Assembly (NCBI GenBank): GCA_900766265.1 | Contig: CAAFUS010000017.1 | Span: 310,001-374,000, forward strand | From: Pseudomonadaceae bacterium | Lineage (GTDB): Bacteria > Pseudomonadota > Gammaproteobacteria > Pseudomonadales > Pseudomonadaceae | Length of the DNA: 64,000 nt | Direction of reading: 5' to 3' | Shown: piece after piece, positions 35,424 through 43,043 of the stretch | How the letters are laid out: every line of letters begins with the position of its first letter | Position numbering within the stretch: position 1 is the first letter of the stretch | Made by a program: the position numbers and the translations under genes | Notes under the pieces: generated by a model | What the model was told of the DNA's origin: nothing | The model's database searches: none | What the model saw: the letters and a program-made list of their open reading frames with translations, nothing else

Positions 35424-36097
35424 CGGCAGCGCTCGGTGAACAGATAGCCCAGCCCGCGGACGGTCTCGATCGGTTTCATCTGGCACTGGGTTTCGAGCTT
35501 GCGTCGCAGGCGTCCGACCAGCACCTCGATGACGTTGGCGTCACGCTCTTCGTCGTCCGGGTACAGCTGCTCCATCAGCCGCTCCTTGGCCACCACCTGT
35601 TGCTGATGGCGCATCAGGTACTCGAGGATGCGGTACTCGTAGGCCGTCAGATTCAACGGCTCGTCGCCGGCAAGCGCCTGCTTGCGGTTGAGATCGAGCT
35701 TGAGCGGCCCGGCTTCTATGGTCGCCTGGGTGAAGCCCGACGATCGCCGCAGCAGGGCGTTCATTCGCGCTTCGAGCTCCTCGAACTGGAAGGGCTTGAC
35801 CACGTAATCATCGGCCCCGGCGGCCAGGCCTTCGACCTTGTCCTGCCAGTTGCCGCGCGCCGTCAGGATGAGAATAGGGAAGCGCTTGCCGTGGCTGCGC
35901 AGCTGACGGATCAGGTCCAGCCCGCTGATACCCGGCAGGCCCAGATCAATGACGGCCAGATCATGGTTGTATTCCTGGGTTCGATACAGCGCCTCTTCGG
36001 CATTGGGGACCGCATCGACCACATGACCGCTTTCGCCAAGCCGGGTCTGCAAGTGGTGGCGCAGCAGCGCCTCGTCTTCCACCACCAGCATCTTCAT
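35420..36097 (-). CDS. phoP: Response regulator PhoP
   Basis: 225 residues, OmpR family. MKMLVVEDEALLRHHLQTRL opens the receiver, the phospho-acceptor is Asp51 in AVIDLGLPG, and GADDYVVKPFQFEELEAR follows. The C-terminal winged helix (YEYRILEYLMRHQQQVV, ANVIEVLVGRLRRKLE) recognises direct repeats. Near identical in layout to Pseudomonas aeruginosa PhoP. Encoded between oprH and phoQ. Four 11-bp-spaced repeats ahead of oprH are its likely binding sites, implying autoregulation. Confidence 0.96.
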   Translation of the reverse strand: MKMLVVEDEALLRHHLQTRLGESGHVVDAVPNAEEALYRTQEYNHDLAVIDLGLPGISGLDLIRQLRSHGKRFPILILTARGNWQDKVEGLAAGADDYVVKPFQFEELEARMNALLRRSSGFTQATIEAGPLKLDLNRKQALAGDEPLNLTAYEYRILEYLMRHQQQVVAKERLMEQLYPDDEERDANVIEVLVGRLRRKLETQCQMKPIETVRGLGYLFTERCR

Positions 36098-36143
36098 CCT
36101 GTGTTCCCCATGCAAACGGCCAGGAAAGGCCGACCAATAGGTA

Positions 36144-36164
36144 CGGCCGGGCATGGCCCGGCCG
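36144..36164 (-). promoter_or_regulatory. Hairpin between oprH and phoP
   Basis: Perfect 9-bp GC-only inverted repeat (36144-36152 with 36156-36164) around a 3-nt loop, in the oprH-phoP gap. In the direction of transcription it is not followed by a T tract, so it is more likely a 3'-end stabiliser or partial attenuator for oprH mRNA than a full terminator. Confidence 0.6.
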
Positions 36165-36181
36165 CTTTTCCAGAACTCGAC

Positions 36182-36784
36182 TTAGAAGTGGTAGTTCAAG
36201 CCGAGGTAAACCTGCTTGGTGCTGTGCAGGTCGATCGAGCCCAGCTTGCTGCCGCCGTGTTCGGACACTTCTGTGCTCGCGTTGCTGCGCATGTAGCGAT
36301 AGCCGGCTTCAACGGATGCCTGGTCGCCCAGCTGCTGCAGGATACCGGCCTGCAAGCCAATCAGGTAGCCGATATCGGTGTCACGGCTGTAACCGCGAGA
36401 TTCCTGCTCCAGCTTGGTCAGACCGGCGCTGGCGCCGCCGAACAGGCGAGTGGTATCACCCAGCGGAATGAAATGATCGTAGCTGGCGGCCAGGTTCTGC
36501 TGGCGCAGTTTGAGGCTGCTGCCGTAGTCGTCCGACACGTTTTCGTAGGTCAGGTAGTAACGACCTTCGTCGGTCATCTGGCCGCCGCGGATACCCCAGG
36601 TGCCGCTGTTCTTGATCACGTCATCGAACTTGGGGTTGTTCATGTTCTGCTTCAGCGCGCTGGAGCGGTCGATGTTGGTGGTGCTTTCACCCCAGGTGAG
36701 GCCGACGAAATTGTCAGCAGCCTGGGCGCCTGCGGCGAATACGCTGAGGGTGGTGGCCAGAGCCAGGGTATGCAGTTTGTTCAT
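36182..36784 (-). CDS. oprH: Outer-membrane protein OprH
   Basis: 200 residues, normal for OprH. A signal peptide (LATTLSVFAAGAQA-AD) is followed by an eight-stranded beta-barrel with alternating hydrophobic strands and a C-terminal aromatic ending (LGLNYHF), typical for BamA recognition. In P. aeruginosa OprH binds LPS, replaces divalent cations under Mg2+ limitation and is PhoP-activated. Here it is the first gene of oprH-phoP-phoQ. AAGGAG lies 6-7 nt ahead of ATG 36784. Confidence 0.93.
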   Translation of the reverse strand: MNKLHTLALATTLSVFAAGAQAADNFVGLTWGESTTNIDRSSALKQNMNNPKFDDVIKNSGTWGIRGGQMTDEGRYYLTYENVSDDYGSSLKLRQQNLAASYDHFIPLGDTTRLFGGASAGLTKLEQESRGYSRDTDIGYLIGLQAGILQQLGDQASVEAGYRYMRSNASTEVSEHGGSKLGSIDLHSTKQVYLGLNYHF

Positions 36785-36820
36785 CGGTAACTCCTTTCCA
36801 AGGCAGCGGTTGCTGTACGG

Positions 36821-36826
36821 GAATTA
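36821..36826 (-). promoter_or_regulatory. Probable -10 element of the oprH promoter
   Basis: On the minus strand TAATTC lies 16 nt after the last GTTCAG repeat, so the repeats cover the -35 region, the usual class II arrangement for an OmpR-family activator. Inferred from spacing. Confidence 0.5.
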
Positions 36827-36842
36827 CTTTGCCCCGGGGGGA

Positions 36843-36881
36843 CTGAACGCTTGCTGAACCTTCGCTGAACCTCACCTGAAC
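36843..36881 (-). promoter_or_regulatory. Array of four PhoP-type repeats upstream of oprH
   Basis: Four exact copies of GTTCAG (minus strand; plus-strand CTGAAC at 36843, 36854, 36865 and 36876), each separated by 5 nt, giving an 11-bp period. Direct repeats with one helical turn spacing are how OmpR-family dimers bind, and PhoP boxes are hexamers with a 5-nt gap. Two adjacent boxes imply two PhoP dimers. Confidence 0.8.
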
Positions 36882-36995
36882 GAACGAACAACACCCTGGG
36901 TGGGCTTGATGGCTAAGCCTGCCGGCAGATGAGACCCTGGGCAGGGGATGAGGCATCGTGAGCGAGCTTATCGAGGCCGAGGTTCGGCTGGCAGT

Positions 36996-37673
36996 TCAAC
37001 GGACGCCACCGCGATGCTCCGGGCCTGCTGAGGCCGTTACATTTGGGCTGCGTCCCGCGGTGTTCGGCGATAGCCTCGCCAGGCTGCGGTCATGCAGCGG
37101 GACCAGGAGCGTCAGCGCGGTGAACGCTCCGAGCAATGCGCAGAACATGTCGGCTTGGGTGTCCCATTCGTCGCCTTGCATGCCGAGGAACTCCTCCGCG
37201 CCCTGGCCGAGCAGTAGCGCCGCTGCCCATTCGACCAGTTCATAGACGGCGCTTAGCGCCATCGCCACGCACACACAGAGGAACGCCAGCATGCGTGCCC
37301 CCCTGACATGTCCTCCACGGATGAGGATTTCGCGTGTCAGCAACGCGGGCACCACGCCTTGGACGAAATGGCCAAGGCGGTCGTAGGGGTTGCGGTCAAG
37401 CCCAAGCCATTCCTGCAACCAGTAACCCATCGGTACCCGCGCGAAGCTGTAGTGCCCGCCGGCGAGCAATCCGAGCGCGAACAGGGCAAGCAGGAGATAG
37501 AGCAGTGTGGAAAGCGGGTAATGTCGATGGAGGGCAACGAGCAGCGGTAGCCCGACAATGACGGGCGTGACTTCGAGCAGCCAGGTCAGCCGGTCATGTG
37601 GTGCGATTGCTGAGACGAGGAACGCCAGGCCAACGGTCATCACCAGGGCACGCGGTAACAAGGATCGGCTCAT
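36996..37673 (-). CDS. DUF2238 membrane protein
   Basis: 225 residues, about six membrane helices (ALVMTVGLAFLVSAIAP, LLYLLLALFALGLLAGG, MLAFLCVCVAMALSAVYEL among them). Family marks of DUF2238 are RNPYDRLGHFVQGVVPALLTREIL, AVYELVEWAAALLLGQGAEEFLG and GDEWDTQADMFCALLGA. The conserved His, Glu and Asp residues face the membrane interior, but the function is unknown. ATG 37673 follows a CAGG ribosome site. The 3' end lies upstream of the oprH promoter in the same orientation; the PhoP repeat array is outside the coding region. Confidence 0.88.
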   Translation of the reverse strand: MSRSLLPRALVMTVGLAFLVSAIAPHDRLTWLLEVTPVIVGLPLLVALHRHYPLSTLLYLLLALFALGLLAGGHYSFARVPMGYWLQEWLGLDRNPYDRLGHFVQGVVPALLTREILIRGGHVRGARMLAFLCVCVAMALSAVYELVEWAAALLLGQGAEEFLGMQGDEWDTQADMFCALLGAFTALTLLVPLHDRSLARLSPNTAGRSPNVTASAGPEHRGGVR

Positions 37674-37755
37674 GGATACTGCCTGCACGAGTCTGATGGT
37701 TGTGGTAAGCAGGGTGGGGACCCGCCGACGCAGCTGTGACGGCGGGCTGGGTGAA

Positions 37756-38760
37756 TCAGTGCCGTTTGCGGACGACCAGGGAGAACAGCGCCAGCGCGCC
37801 GAGGGCCACCGCCGCGGTGGTTGCGATCGGATGCTGAGAGGCGCGCGTATAGAGGCTGCTCTGGGCGACGTGCCCGGGGTAGCGTCCGGAGGCATGGCCG
37901 TCCACGGTCGGGTCGGCGGCATGAAGGGCACCCTTGCGGTTGCTGTCGGGCTTGCCGCTTTGAATCCAGTCGTAGATGAAGCTGCGCCGCACCCAGTCGG
38001 TCAGACGCGGCGCGTTCTCAGCCAGCCGCGACAGCAGCTTGGCATTACCGATGTAGACGTCGCGCTGTGGATGCTCCGCGGCGTGCAGGATGGCCTGTGC
38101 GACGACCTCGGGGGCATAAACCGGCGGCGGGAAGATCGGCGCGCTGGGCATGATGTTCTTCGAATGGTCCATGAACTGCGTATCGGTGGACGCCGGCCGC
38201 ACCAGGGTGACCGAGATCGGGGTCCCGGATTTTTCCAGTTCCAGGCGCAGCACGTCTGTCATGGCTTTTATGGCGTGCTTGCTGGCGCTGTAGCTGGCGT
38301 GGAAGGGCAGGGCAGCCACCGATTCGACGCTGCCGATGTTGATCAGCGCACCGCCCTTGTTGCGCAGATGCGCGACCGCGATGGACGAGCCGTAGTGGGT
38401 ACCCCAGAAGTTGGTCTGCATGACCTGACGCACATCGTCGTCGCTGACCTGGTCGAAGCGGCCCCAGATCGAGCTTCCGGCATTGTTTATCCAGGTATCG
38501 AAGCCACCGAAGCGGGCGATGGTCTCGCGGGCGACGCGTTCGAGATCTTCGCGCTCGCCCACGTCGGCCACCACGTAGAGCACGTTGTCGCCGCTCTTGA
38601 GTTCGCGCTCGATGTCGATCAGCGCCTCTTCGTTGCGTGCCACCAGCACCACTTTCGCGCCGGCACCGACGGCCATCCGCGCGGTGGCCAGGCCAATGCC
38701 GCTAGATGCTCCGGTAATGACGATGACCTGTTCGCGCAGCGGTTTGAGGGTAAGGGACAT
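37756..38760 (-). CDS. Short-chain dehydrogenase/reductase with C-terminal membrane anchor
   Basis: 334 residues. Classical SDR: the NAD(P) motif TGASSGIG is at about residue 16, NNAGSS follows, and the active site is SYSASKHAIK with Ser upstream in INIGS. Unlike simple 250-residue SDRs it has a C-terminal extension ending in a hydrophobic helix (IATTAAVALGALALFSLVV) and basic RKRH, suggesting a tail anchor. GGAGG lies ahead of ATG 38760. The substrate is unknown. No operon partner. Confidence 0.88.
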   Translation of the reverse strand: MSLTLKPLREQVIVITGASSGIGLATARMAVGAGAKVVLVARNEEALIDIERELKSGDNVLYVVADVGEREDLERVARETIARFGGFDTWINNAGSSIWGRFDQVSDDDVRQVMQTNFWGTHYGSSIAVAHLRNKGGALINIGSVESVAALPFHASYSASKHAIKAMTDVLRLELEKSGTPISVTLVRPASTDTQFMDHSKNIMPSAPIFPPPVYAPEVVAQAILHAAEHPQRDVYIGNAKLLSRLAENAPRLTDWVRRSFIYDWIQSGKPDSNRKGALHAADPTVDGHASGRYPGHVAQSSLYTRASQHPIATTAAVALGALALFSLVVRKRH

Positions 38761-39042
38761 GGGGCCTCCAGTAGGGGCGGCCATCGCGGCCGCGAAGGAT
38801 GTCGGTTCATAAGTAGAAGCCCGCGTCCGCGTGCGGGTTCAACTGGAGGGATGGGCGGCACCGCGAGGGCATAAACCCGGTTCCCGACAGTCTCGGCTCA
38901 ATTGCAACATTTCATGACAGGCGGCATGAACTCTTCTTGCGGCCACCTGATCTCAGAGGGAGCTGATCAGCACATGGGTTTCACCACGTCGTGCCAGGCA
39001 AGGTCTTCGTGCGTCGTGCAAAAGGAATAGGAGGGATTCGTC
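38761..39042. other. Divergent intergenic region, 282 bp
   Basis: Between the SDR gene and the acyltransferase gene. It ends with AGGAGG ahead of ATG 39043. AT-richer around 38880-38960 than its surroundings, which fits promoters, but I cannot assign -35/-10 hexamers. No repeat or RNA gene recognised. Confidence 0.4.
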
Positions 39043-40221
39043 ATGCCAGCAGTCGCAAGCACAACCACCCAGGGGCGATTCGAGGTTCTGGACAGTTTCA
39101 GGGGCGTCTGTGCACTCGCCGTGGTGCTCTACCACACGCAGATCCTCCTGAGTTTCTCGGAGCTGCGGCTGTTTCGACACGCCGATCTGTTCGTCGAGTT
39201 CTTTTTCGTGTTGAGCGGTTTCGTCATGCACCACGCCTATGGTGGGCGCGTGTTCGACCGGCAGGTGTTCAAGCGCTTCATCGTCAGCCGCACCTTCCGC
39301 CTGTTTCCCCTGCACCTGACCATGCTGGCCGTGTTCATCGGGCTGGAGTTCGGCAAGCTCTGGGCCGAGCGACACGGGTTCACCTTCAACGACCCGGCTT
39401 TTACCGGCAAGACGGCCCCCGGCGAAATCATTCCCAACGCGCTGCTGCTGCAGTCCTGGTTCAACGGGTTCAACAGCGTTTCGTTCAACGTGCCGGCCTG
39501 GAGCATCAGCATCGAGTACTACCTGTACATGCTGATGGGCGTGGTCCTGCTGACGCTGCCGCGCTACACGGCACAGGTGTTCCTGCTGATGTCGCTGATC
39601 GCTTTCTCGGCGCTGTTCGTCAACCTCGAGCTGATCAAGCCCTTCATCTGGCGTGGCGCGTCTTGTTTCTTCGCCGGGGCGCTGGTGCATATGGTCTACC
39701 TGCGCATCCGGGCATGGGTCGAGCGGATCGACGACCGCGCACTGTTCAGTCTGCTCGAAGTGCTCTGCCTGCTGCTGATCTACCGGACGCTCACCACCCA
39801 GGGCCAGCATCAGGGGCTGGTCGCCAGCCTTCTGTTCTGCGGGGTGATCCTGGTGTTCGCCTTCGAACGAGGCATCGTCTCGGACCTGATGCGGCTGCGC
39901 TCCATCGCTCGCCTGGGCACGCTGTCGTTTTCCATCTACCTGACCCACGCCGCGGTGATCTTCGCTTTCACCAGCGCGGCGATGGTGTTGTCGAAGGTCA
40001 CCGGCACGGAGCTGACGCGGATCCTGACCAAGCCCGGCAGCGACGAGATCATGCGCTACATCACCACGGGCAGCGTGACCGGGGATGTCCTGGTGACGCT
40101 GCTGGAACTGGCGATCGTGCTGGCGGTGTCGTCTTTCACCTACCACTTCATCGAGCTCAAGGGTATCGAGTTCGGCAAGCGCGTGCTCAAGATCGGCCCG
40201 CTGCCGCTATCCCACCACTGA
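39043..40221 (+). CDS. Acyltransferase family 3 membrane protein
   Basis: 392 residues, about ten membrane helices. The family pattern starts with FEVLDSFRGVCALAVVLYH, where Arg and the helix-borne His are the acyl-transfer residues, then FFFVLSGFVMHHAY and RTFRLFPLHL; later SISIEYYLYM and LSFSIYLTHAAV. Members O-acetylate or acylate surface polysaccharides, LPS or glycans. No glycosyltransferase genes are near, so the acceptor is unknown. AGGAGGG lies ahead of ATG 39043. Confidence 0.9.
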   Translation: MPAVASTTTQGRFEVLDSFRGVCALAVVLYHTQILLSFSELRLFRHADLFVEFFFVLSGFVMHHAYGGRVFDRQVFKRFIVSRTFRLFPLHLTMLAVFIGLEFGKLWAERHGFTFNDPAFTGKTAPGEIIPNALLLQSWFNGFNSVSFNVPAWSISIEYYLYMLMGVVLLTLPRYTAQVFLLMSLIAFSALFVNLELIKPFIWRGASCFFAGALVHMVYLRIRAWVERIDDRALFSLLEVLCLLLIYRTLTTQGQHQGLVASLLFCGVILVFAFERGIVSDLMRLRSIARLGTLSFSIYLTHAAVIFAFTSAAMVLSKVTGTELTRILTKPGSDEIMRYITTGSVTGDVLVTLLELAIVLAVSSFTYHFIELKGIEFGKRVLKIGPLPLSHH

Positions 40222-40229
40222 GGACGCGG

Positions 40230-40580
40230 CTAGGCCTCGCGTCGGTCGGGATAGGAGCGCTGCAGGGGTGGCTGTTCGACGCCGTCGACCGACCACTGCA
40301 GCTCGGCGTCGAGCTGTGCGCCGGGGCTGATGCCGAGTCGATTGCGCAGCGGGCACTGGGGCTGATCCGACAGGGTCAGCTGGCCGCCCTGGCTGGTCTG
40401 GCTGGTACCGGCGAGCCCCCTGGCCCGGACGATCAGTCGGTAGTCGACACGCTGGCCGTTGCCGCGCAGGCAGAGCGCCAGTTCCACCCGCTCCTGTTCG
40501 ACCGGCTCGAGTTGCAGCTGCACCTCCACCCCGCCGGGTGCCGCAGCGATCAGCCAGCCGCCCAGGGCCATGCTCAGCAT
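40230..40580 (-). CDS. CsgC/CsgH-like curli chaperone
   Basis: About 116 residues. A short hydrophobic N-terminus (MALGGWLIAAAPGGVEV) is followed by a beta-sandwich-like domain: VEVQLQLEPVEQERVELALCL, VDYRLIVRARGLAGTSQTSQ, LTLSDQPQCPLRNRLGISP. Two Cys in a small beta domain and the position after the curlin gene fit CsgC/CsgH, periplasmic inhibitors of premature curli aggregation. The start is uncertain: ATG 40580 or GTG 40586 both give a very short signal sequence. A 22-codon frame with its own ribosome site overlaps this start, so a leader or a frameshift is possible. Confidence 0.65.
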   Translation of the reverse strand: MLSMALGGWLIAAAPGGVEVQLQLEPVEQERVELALCLRGNGQRVDYRLIVRARGLAGTSQTSQGGQLTLSDQPQCPLRNRLGISPGAQLDAELQWSVDGVEQPPLQRSYPDRREA

Positions 40581-40642
40581 CCGCACCGCCTGGTCCCGGA
40601 GAGCCGCGTCGTCGCGCCGCGGGTGAAAATGACGGTGCTCAT
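40574..40642 (-). CDS. 22-codon upstream reading frame overlapping csgC/H
   Basis: ATG at 40642 has CGAGGA upstream. It encodes MSTVIFTRGATTRLSGTRRC and two more residues, and stops at a TGA overlapping the ATG at 40580 in another frame. It could be a leader peptide coupling translation of the csgC/H gene, or the true N-terminus separated by a frameshift. Existence as a protein is not shown. Confidence 0.35.
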   Translation of the reverse strand: MSTVIFTRGATTRLSGTRRCGC

Positions 40643-40763
40643 GGCGTTGTCCTCGATGTTCCGGTTGGGCCTGCGCCAGCGTGGCGGCTGGCCGTTACCG
40701 CCTCATGATCGTCGCGCCGCGGCGCTCCGCCGGTCTTGGCGTGAGCGCGCGGTACGGACAGGC

Positions 40764-41255
40764 TCAGCGGTATTGATTGATCTGGATGGTCTGGCCGTCG
40801 CCGAACTGAACGATCGAACTCTGCAGACCATCACCGTACTGGTTGATGCCCGCGTTGTTGTAGGCGCCGTGCTGGACGATCGCAGCTTCGTTGCCGTCGC
40901 CCGCCTGGTTGATGCTGGCGGCGTTGCCGTAGCCGGACTGCAGAATGCTGGCCACCGAGTTGGTGCCCTGCTGGAGGATGTAGGCCTCCTGGTCGCTGCC
41001 CTGCTGCACGATATTGCCCAGCAGGCCCTGGCCGCTCTGCTCGAGGGTGGCCACGTTCTGCGTCCCCTGCTGCTGCACCAGGGCGCTCTGCCCATCGGGC
41101 GGAGGCGTGCCAAGACCCGGAATACTGCTGCCGACGCTGAAGCTGCTGTTGCCGAAGAGATCGCCATTGTCGACCAGATCCTCGGAGGCCAGCAGCGTCG
41201 AACTCGACAGCAAGGCGGCGCCGAGCAGGCCGGCTCTGATCCAGGGGCTGTTCAT
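40764..41255 (-). CDS. Curlin subunit (five curlin repeats)
   Basis: 163 residues. A signal peptide (AGLLGAALLSSSTLLA) and a Gly/Ser/Pro-rich linker lead to five imperfect 22-residue curlin repeats of the form x-I-x-Q-x-G-x-x-N-x-A-x-I-x-Q, for example SILQSGYGNAASINQAG and AIVQHGAYNNAGINQYG, ending QINQYR. It should be exported through CsgG and polymerise as amyloid on the cell surface. E. coli has two paralogs, CsgA (major) and CsgB (nucleator); here one gene holds the place. The last repeat is irregular and ends in Arg, like CsgB, so I give no symbol. Confidence 0.87.
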   Translation of the reverse strand: MNSPWIRAGLLGAALLSSSTLLASEDLVDNGDLFGNSSFSVGSSIPGLGTPPPDGQSALVQQQGTQNVATLEQSGQGLLGNIVQQGSDQEAYILQQGTNSVASILQSGYGNAASINQAGDGNEAAIVQHGAYNNAGINQYGDGLQSSIVQFGDGQTIQINQYR

Positions 41256-41357
41256 CGCATGGTCCCTCGAAACGCAAGGTGTTGATTGTGGCCGACGCGG
41301 CGTTGGCGCGCATCCGCCGCTCGGTGTAAAGCGAGCGCTCTTGGCAGTGTGCAGGGA

Positions 41358-42206
41358 TTAATCCCTCTGCGCCTGCAGGGAGCTGCTCAGGTATTTGCTC
41401 AGCGACGTGTTCTCCAAAATCTGGCCGTCGGCGACGCGCCAGAGGTTGCGCTCGATGCCCTGGGCCACCAGATGCGCCACCGCGGCCTCGATGGCCGACA
41501 GCACGCACAGCTGTGCCGGCTCGTTGGTGGTGTAGCCGGCCTCGGCTTCGAGCAGCTCCTTGTACTCGATGAACTTGAATACGCTGGCCGAGCGGGCGAT
41601 CGAGTAGATGGTCTTGGATGTCATCACGTTGGCCAGCACCTGGCTGCTGCGCACATCCACCGCGCGCAGGTTCACCGTGACCTGGTCCACGCGATACTCC
41701 TGGGAGGCGCCGACGCCCAGGTAGCGTGCGCCCAGACCGCCGGTGCGCACGTTGGTGTCGTAGCCGACGATGTTGCCTTCAAGAATGATGTTGGCCGCCT
41801 GCAGCGAGGGAAGGTCGGCCTGGATGTTTTCGGGGATGTTCGGCTTGTTCTGCGAAGCGCGAATGATCTTGCGCTCGGTCAGCACGTTCTGCAGGCCTTC
41901 GCGTTCGAGCACGATGAACCAGCCGCTGGCCTGCATGGCGTCGACCAGCATGCTCGCCGCGCCCTGGGTCACCGCAGTGGAAAAGGAGCTGGCCGGCCCT
42001 GGCTTGTATTGCCCGCTCTGGTCGCGGAAGCCGTAGACCGCCGCGACCAGACGCCCGCTCGGGCGTGGCAGCTGCAGCAGGTCCTGGTAGGTCGACGTTC
42101 GGGGTGTAAGGGTCGGGATCTCGCCCTGTTCGGCCGGCATCGGTTCGCGAACCGCGCACCCGCCGAGCAGCGTCACCAGCAAGGCCGCAATGATCGTCCT
42201 GTTCAT
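41358..42206 (-). CDS. csgG: Curli secretion channel CsgG
   Basis: 282 residues. Lipobox LLGGC is followed by a CsgG body: GRLVAAVYGFRDQSGQYKP, SMLVDAMQASGWFIVLERE, ASQEYRVDQVTVNLRAVDV and SVFKFIEYKELLEAEAGYTTNEP. This is the nonameric outer-membrane pore that exports curlin. ATG 42206 is used; the in-frame TTG at 42215 is not needed. It lies 25 bp after csgF and is followed by the curlin gene. Confidence 0.96.
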   Translation of the reverse strand: MNRTIIAALLVTLLGGCAVREPMPAEQGEIPTLTPRTSTYQDLLQLPRPSGRLVAAVYGFRDQSGQYKPGPASSFSTAVTQGAASMLVDAMQASGWFIVLEREGLQNVLTERKIIRASQNKPNIPENIQADLPSLQAANIILEGNIVGYDTNVRTGGLGARYLGVGASQEYRVDQVTVNLRAVDVRSSQVLANVMTSKTIYSIARSASVFKFIEYKELLEAEAGYTTNEPAQLCVLSAIEAAVAHLVAQGIERNLWRVADGQILENTSLSKYLSSSLQAQRD

Positions 42207-42231
42207 TTTTCTCAAACGCCTTCTGCGCGGG

Positions 42232-42648
42232 TTATGGGGCGATACCGTTGATGATGATTTCCGACATCTCGCCGGTCAGGCGGTCGGTGATCTGCACCGT
42301 CAACATGCCGTCCAGATCAACGATGTTGACGATGAAATCGTTGGTGGTGAGGCTGCCGCCGCCCTTGCCATCGCTGACGTCGGTGAGCAGCTGGGAGAGC
42401 AGGCGCGACTCCAGCTGGCTGGTGAAGCGGCTCAGCGCCGAGGTGGTGGTCGCCGAGCGCGGCAGGGCGTCGGGGTTCTTGTTGTCGTCCTGGGACTGCG
42501 CGTTGCCCAGCAGATAGGCACCGTTGAGCGGATTGCCGCCGAACGACGGGTTGACCGGCGTGTACACCAGCTCGGTGGCGGAGGCCTCGAAAGCCAGGGT
42601 GCCGAGCGCCATCAGGCAGGCCGGCAGGAGGGTGCGATGGGTGCTCAT
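42232..42648 (-). CDS. csgF: Curli assembly protein CsgF
   Basis: 138 residues. A signal peptide ending in EASA is followed by TELVYTPVNPSFGGNPLNG, the family hallmark that inserts in the CsgG pore, then YLLGNAQSQDDN, and a C-terminal domain FIVNIVDLDGMLTVQITD. It anchors the nucleator at the cell surface. ATG 42648 overlaps the csgE stop as ATGA. Confidence 0.96.
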   Translation of the reverse strand: MSTHRTLLPACLMALGTLAFEASATELVYTPVNPSFGGNPLNGAYLLGNAQSQDDNKNPDALPRSATTTSALSRFTSQLESRLLSQLLTDVSDGKGGGSLTTNDFIVNIVDLDGMLTVQITDRLTGEMSEIIINGIAP

Positions 42649-43043
42649 AGTTCATCCCTTTCCATGTCGAAGGTGTCTTGCAGCAGGTTTTGCAGTTTTG
42701 CGCGGTTGATTTCCTCGAGCACCAGGTCGGCGGCCTGGGTGGCGATCTCCTCGATCTGCGCCACGTTGGGTTGCAGAAAGCGTCGATAAAGAATGTTCCG
42801 GTTGTGTTCGACCCACACCAGGCTGCCCCAGCGGGCCGAAGGACGCTCGCGGACCACCAGGTCGAAGTCCATCGGGCTGGTGTCCTGCAGGCGGGCGCTC
42901 AGGTAGCGGTGGAAGTCATGGCCGAAGCGGGTGATGGTGTTGTCCACCACCAAGCCGTAAACCTCGGCTTCTTCTTCCTGCGCGCCGGCGCCGGAGACCG
43001 TCAGTGCCAGCAGGAGCAGGCCGGCGCGAATCAGGCGCGACAC
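42645..43043 (-). CDS. csgE: Curli secretion adaptor CsgE
   Basis: 132 residues. A signal peptide (LIRAGLLLLALTVSGAGA) is followed by VYGLVVDNTITRFGHDFHRY, FDLVVRERPSARWGSLVWVEH and YRRFLQPNVAQIEEIATQAA, all typical of CsgE, the periplasmic cap of CsgG. GTG 43043 is chosen for TGGAG about 8 nt upstream; it overlaps csgD by 13 bp. Translation is probably coupled to csgD and csgF. Confidence 0.94.
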   Translation of the reverse strand: MSRLIRAGLLLLALTVSGAGAQEEEAEVYGLVVDNTITRFGHDFHRYLSARLQDTSPMDFDLVVRERPSARWGSLVWVEHNRNILYRRFLQPNVAQIEEIATQAADLVLEEINRAKLQNLLQDTFDMERDEL

